NCBI GenBank assembly: GCA_037576215.1
Contig: JBANDB010000020.1
Location: forward strand, 124,001-188,000
Source of the DNA: Armillaria gallica
Lineage: Eukaryota > Basidiomycota > Agaricomycetes > Agaricales > Physalacriaceae
Length of the DNA: 64,000 nucleotides
Reading direction: 5' to 3'
Made by a program: the position numbers and the translations under genes. The notes under the pieces are model-generated. The model was given only the letters and a program-made list of their open reading frames with translations. It was not told the origin of the DNA and searched no databases. Each line of letters starts with the position of its first letter. The first letter of the stretch is position 1. This document shows positions 61,129-64,000 of this stretch, one piece after another.

Positions 61129-62387
61129 TCAGCTTAGTGAGAAGCGGCACGAGATCATATCGTGAAGGTCTTCCCTCTTCTCAGCCAACCCTTTGGTCAA
61201 ACCAGAGAGGAATTCCATGGTATATGTGCTAAAACCATATCGCATAACCACTTCCAACTTCGTTAGGGAAGGTGTCAAATTTAGAACGTCCCTCCAATCT
61301 CCAGGTCCGATGTTTCTCAGCGTCAGACTTGTCAGAGAACAATTGGACTTAACAATGAGTTCGTGTAGCGCAAGTAGTGGTATCCTCAGCGAATTTTCCC
61401 TGTCTGGAATCACCAGCTTCACTACTTTCAGCTCAGGGAGCAAAACACTTCGAAGCAATGCAGGGTCATATGACAGCTCTTCCAGTGATTCATGAAAAAT
61501 CACGGAATTTACAACTGGGTGAACAGTAGCATATTATCCCTGAAAGCAGGTATAACATCCAGCACGAAATTCGAGGAGACGAGGAGATTTTTCGAGGATA
61601 AACAGTAAGTATTCGGCAGTGCTCACACCTAGCACTAGAGGGTAGCTGTCAGCATATGAGCTGCGAGAGAAGTAACGAAACCCACATCTCTGTCTGACCT
61701 ATCAACTCCACCGTGTTCAGACTGGGAGCGATCTCAAGCATCGTAATGAACCTTTGACCAGGGTCATTAGACAGCCATAGGCTCAGAGATTCGAGGATGT
61801 CCAGGTTCCCTCGTAGGGCTCTGAGGGCACCCATAAGTTGTGGGTTTGGATAGTAACCTTCCAAGCTCCTCGGCCTCCAGCGGGGCGATTCTTCCATCAC
61901 AATCGAAAGGAGATCAATAATGATATTGTCTACATAGCAAATTCCGATATGGAGAGGAACATCTCGACAACGTGAGAACACCAAGCGCAGCAACGTCTCG
62001 GGATACCTTGGATCTACATTGAATGCAGCCCCACAGCCCTTCCATGAGAGTAGGATCGAATACATCATAGAAAGAGCTGGTAAATAATGCAAATATCTGG
62101 GAGAGAGTTTCAGCTGGGAGGTGACGGACAGGGACATGACACGGCGGTGGCTTTCATGAATGTCGTGAAGCTAATGGTGTTCGTGCTCGAGATGCTCCAT
62201 GGTAAAATTTGATAATGTCGATTTCTTGCAAGGAAAATTCAACTTTGCCCCGTGAGGCGCGTAAATTTTCATACTGATGCGGATTGGGATAGTTGTTCGC
62301 GCCTAGGAGTATGGCTAATGTCGATGTAGTTTCGTCAAGTGCCGAGTGACTGTGCAACTGGCTAAAGTTGTCTTTGAAAGAGGACAT
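61129..62387 (-). pseudogene. F-box protein 5, multiply broken
   Basis: The minus strand begins MSSFKDNFSQLHSHS at 62387. A coiled-coil piece LEHEHH-stop-LHDIHESHRRVMS (TAG at 62171-62173) lies in another frame and leads, after a further shift, to the F-box RHLPAETLSQIFALF at about 62135-62090. The leucine-rich region then continues in the frame at 62137-61649 (NVDPRYPETLLRLVFSRC, LDILESLSLWLS) and at 61503-61129 (LLPELKVVKLVIPD, SLTSLTLRNIG). The usual agaricomycete order is preserved but at least two frameshifts and one stop break it. Some joints may be introns. Confidence 0.65.
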
Positions 62388-63115
62388 GACAGGATGACCG
62401 CACAGGATACCTAGAAATCGTGAGCCAGTGAAAACATTACAGAAACAAATCGAAAGTCAGGCCTTACATCAGGCGAGGACATCTATCCTTCACAATGTTC
62501 AATGGCGGGCTTGGTATTATTCTCTTTCTACCCATTTCCTCCGGATTCTGCCTTATTAAGCATGCCGAGACATGCCGTATCACCGGAATATCACAACAGT
62601 TAGCTTACTAAGAGATTTGCTAGATTACGTTGGCTCCCTCGCTACTTAAAGTTACGAGTCAAGGAATCCCATGGTGTTCTCAAAAATGAGTCCTCACCCT
62701 CAGCATCCCACTGTTTAGTTATCCCGACGTGCCCCCGTTGCTCCCTGCTCGTTTTAGCTTACTATTTTTGATTGCTTCTCTGGCATGTGCTCCTAAGTTT
62801 TACGCCCAGTTGTTCGCTGACATCTTTTCTTATCCATATTCAAACTATATTTGCTGTCTACTGTACATTGACTGTATGTACACTCTCTGGCTTGTGCCTC
62901 TCGCCTTGCATCCTTCACCTGCCGAGTATTGTTGCTGTCAAGTCGTCCCAATTAAGCTCCAGAAGAAAGGTAGCGGGCTCTGCCGCTTGCCGGCACTATT
63001 CGTTATCGAACAGAGGTTCGCCCTTTCAATTTCTACGCTGAAACGTATTACGCTTGCCTTCTACTCGCGGCATTTGCGAGTGATCCTGATCATTTGGAGA
63101 GATTGTAATAGCATT
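62388..63115. other. No gene identified
   Basis: A plus-strand frame (62729-63154) is hydrophobic and overlaps the 3' end of the next gene; it looks like a shadow frame. The stretch probably holds the promoter side of F-box relic 5 and the 3' end of the gene at 63116. Confidence 0.3.
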
Positions 63116-64000
63116 TTATTCATTCGTCAGATGCCGCATAAATTCTCCGGCTGACATCTGTAATATAGGTGCCTTTCCTGAAAGTCCATCTTCTTCTGTC
63201 TCTGTCTCTTCTTCACTATCCCCTTGATCACTCTTGTCCACCTCACTACCACTACCTGCACATAAAGCCGAGTGTGAAATACAAGAAGGATAATAAGTGA
63301 ATTTTGCAAGTACCTGATGGTACAACACGTTCGGGACCACCCTGTAACAGGAAGGGGGGTACTTGTCCAATCGCGTTGCCATTCGCCTCAGGGGCGTTGT
63401 CATAGGTATCATCAACGAAGACGTCCCATTCATCGAGAGCAACAATGTTATGGTAGCGAAATCTGTCCAAAAGTTCAAGATATATATCCCAGATACGTTC
63501 CCGGGTTACTTCTGGATGTCCCAGTTCAGCCATGAATAGATCTGCGTGCTGCCTAAACGAATCTGGGACGAGCTTAAGAACCGGATGATCCTTTGGGGCA
63601 TAAATTTGCCATGCAGTAGCAATGGATTCTGGGCTGAAAGCAACCTATTAACTGTCAACATAGGTACAGCAAATGCTCATGCTGAAGAATACCTTGTAGT
63701 CCCGGGCATCAAAACGCTCTGGGGCTTGTTCAACCAATAGGGGAACTCCGTTCGGGTGTGCAACTTTTCGATTGTGCCTTTTCTTTGTGGTATTGTTTTT
63801 GACAACGTATTCATCCAGCTCATTTTGAAGCCAGGGAATGAAAATGTATCGAAAAACCAACCTGCGGCATTGCGACATTAGTGCATATATACATGTATGA
63901 CTGTGAAACCTACGCTTCCAAAGGGATCTTGGGATCATACCAACCTTGTTCGACACCAAATTGCAAGATACTTTCATAGCCAAAACTGCACGTTCTCCGG
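63116..64000 (-). CDS. Conserved basidiomycete protein of unknown function, 3' part (runs off window)
   Basis: Minus-strand exons: 64000 (partial) to 63910, 63861-63693, 63633-63314 and 63255-63116, with GT-AG introns of 48, 59 and 58 bases. The protein reads LVFRYIFIPWLQNELDEY, NNTTKKRHNRKV, HPNGVPLLVEQAPERFDARD, then APKDHPVLKLVPDSF, ELGHPEVTRERIWDIYLELL and an acidic tail ending MRHLTNE. From memory this FIPWLQ.ELD...N.T...LPHG.P order belongs to a large dispersed agaricomycete family linked to transposable elements; I cannot assign a reaction. The junction at 63693/63633 is one base out of phase, which may be a sequencing or real frameshift. A deleted copy lies at 48675-48890. The 5' end is outside the window. 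Confidence 0.5.

Noticed and set aside
62729..63154. 141-residue plus-strand membrane-like protein
   Set aside because: Hydrophobic shadow frame overlapping the last exon of the gene at 63116-64000; no supporting motif.
1..64000. CRISPR arrays, tRNA genes, rRNA genes, telomeric repeats
   Set aside because: None were visible on reading either strand; the genome type also makes CRISPR unlikely.

Overview
The window looks like a repeat-rich, gene-poor stretch of a filamentous basidiomycete nuclear genome, most likely an agaricomycete. The reasons are short GT-AG introns of about 50-90 bases, a KDZ transposase with its cysteine cluster, two fungal-type Helitrons with the DUF6570-like N-terminal region, five F-box-like genes, a decayed basidiomycete-type P450 and an RNase H1-N-terminal-domain gene. 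No rRNA, tRNA, CRISPR or bacterial operon structure was found. The species cannot be named from this sequence.

Layout. 1-13.8 kb: a broken conserved gene on the minus strand, an LTR-like insertion (1079-2400), an apparently intact RNase H1-N/viroplasmin-domain gene (2721-3446), poorly conserved sequence, then a decayed KDZ transposase (7039-10689). 12.4-25.4 kb: two near-identical 1385-bp LTR-like units in opposite orientation (12400-13784 and 24013-25397) flank a 7.2-kb decayed Helitron (13995-21205, minus) and an intact-looking three-exon F-box-like gene (22388-23944, minus). 25.4-34.3 kb: minisatellites, a long gene-free stretch and a second, broken F-box-like paralogue (30916-32568). 34.5-45 kb: relics of a hAT transposase and a P450, a small inverted-repeat element, an F-box gene with one in-frame stop (38468-39961) and a cluster of interleaved inverted repeats (42969-45030). 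45-54 kb: mostly gene-free, with a minisatellite in a possible secreted-protein relic, a non-LTR retrotransposon tail and a fourth F-box-like gene. 54.2-64 kb: a second decayed Helitron (54220-59182, plus), a 511-bp inverted-repeat element starting 9 bases after its stop, a small gene with duplicated exons, a fifth F-box relic, and the 3' part of a conserved gene that runs off the window.

Two patterns tie the window together. First, the 1.3-1.4 kb units have TG...CA ends with matched inverted termini, and two of the three are flanked by exact 4-bp target duplications. They are therefore best read as independent solo-LTR-like insertions, not as the long inverted termini of one giant element. 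Second, most broken genes keep a single reading frame but carry in-frame stops that are mostly TGA, often where an arginine is expected. This points to C-to-T decay (CGA to TGA), as cytosine methylation or a RIP-like process would cause. Helitron 1 is the clearest case: about 5.9 kb in one frame with at least a dozen stops.

By inference, the F-box-like genes lie among transposon debris as an amplified, decaying family. Only the 22388-23944 copy and the RNase H1-N gene at 2721-3446 look fully open.
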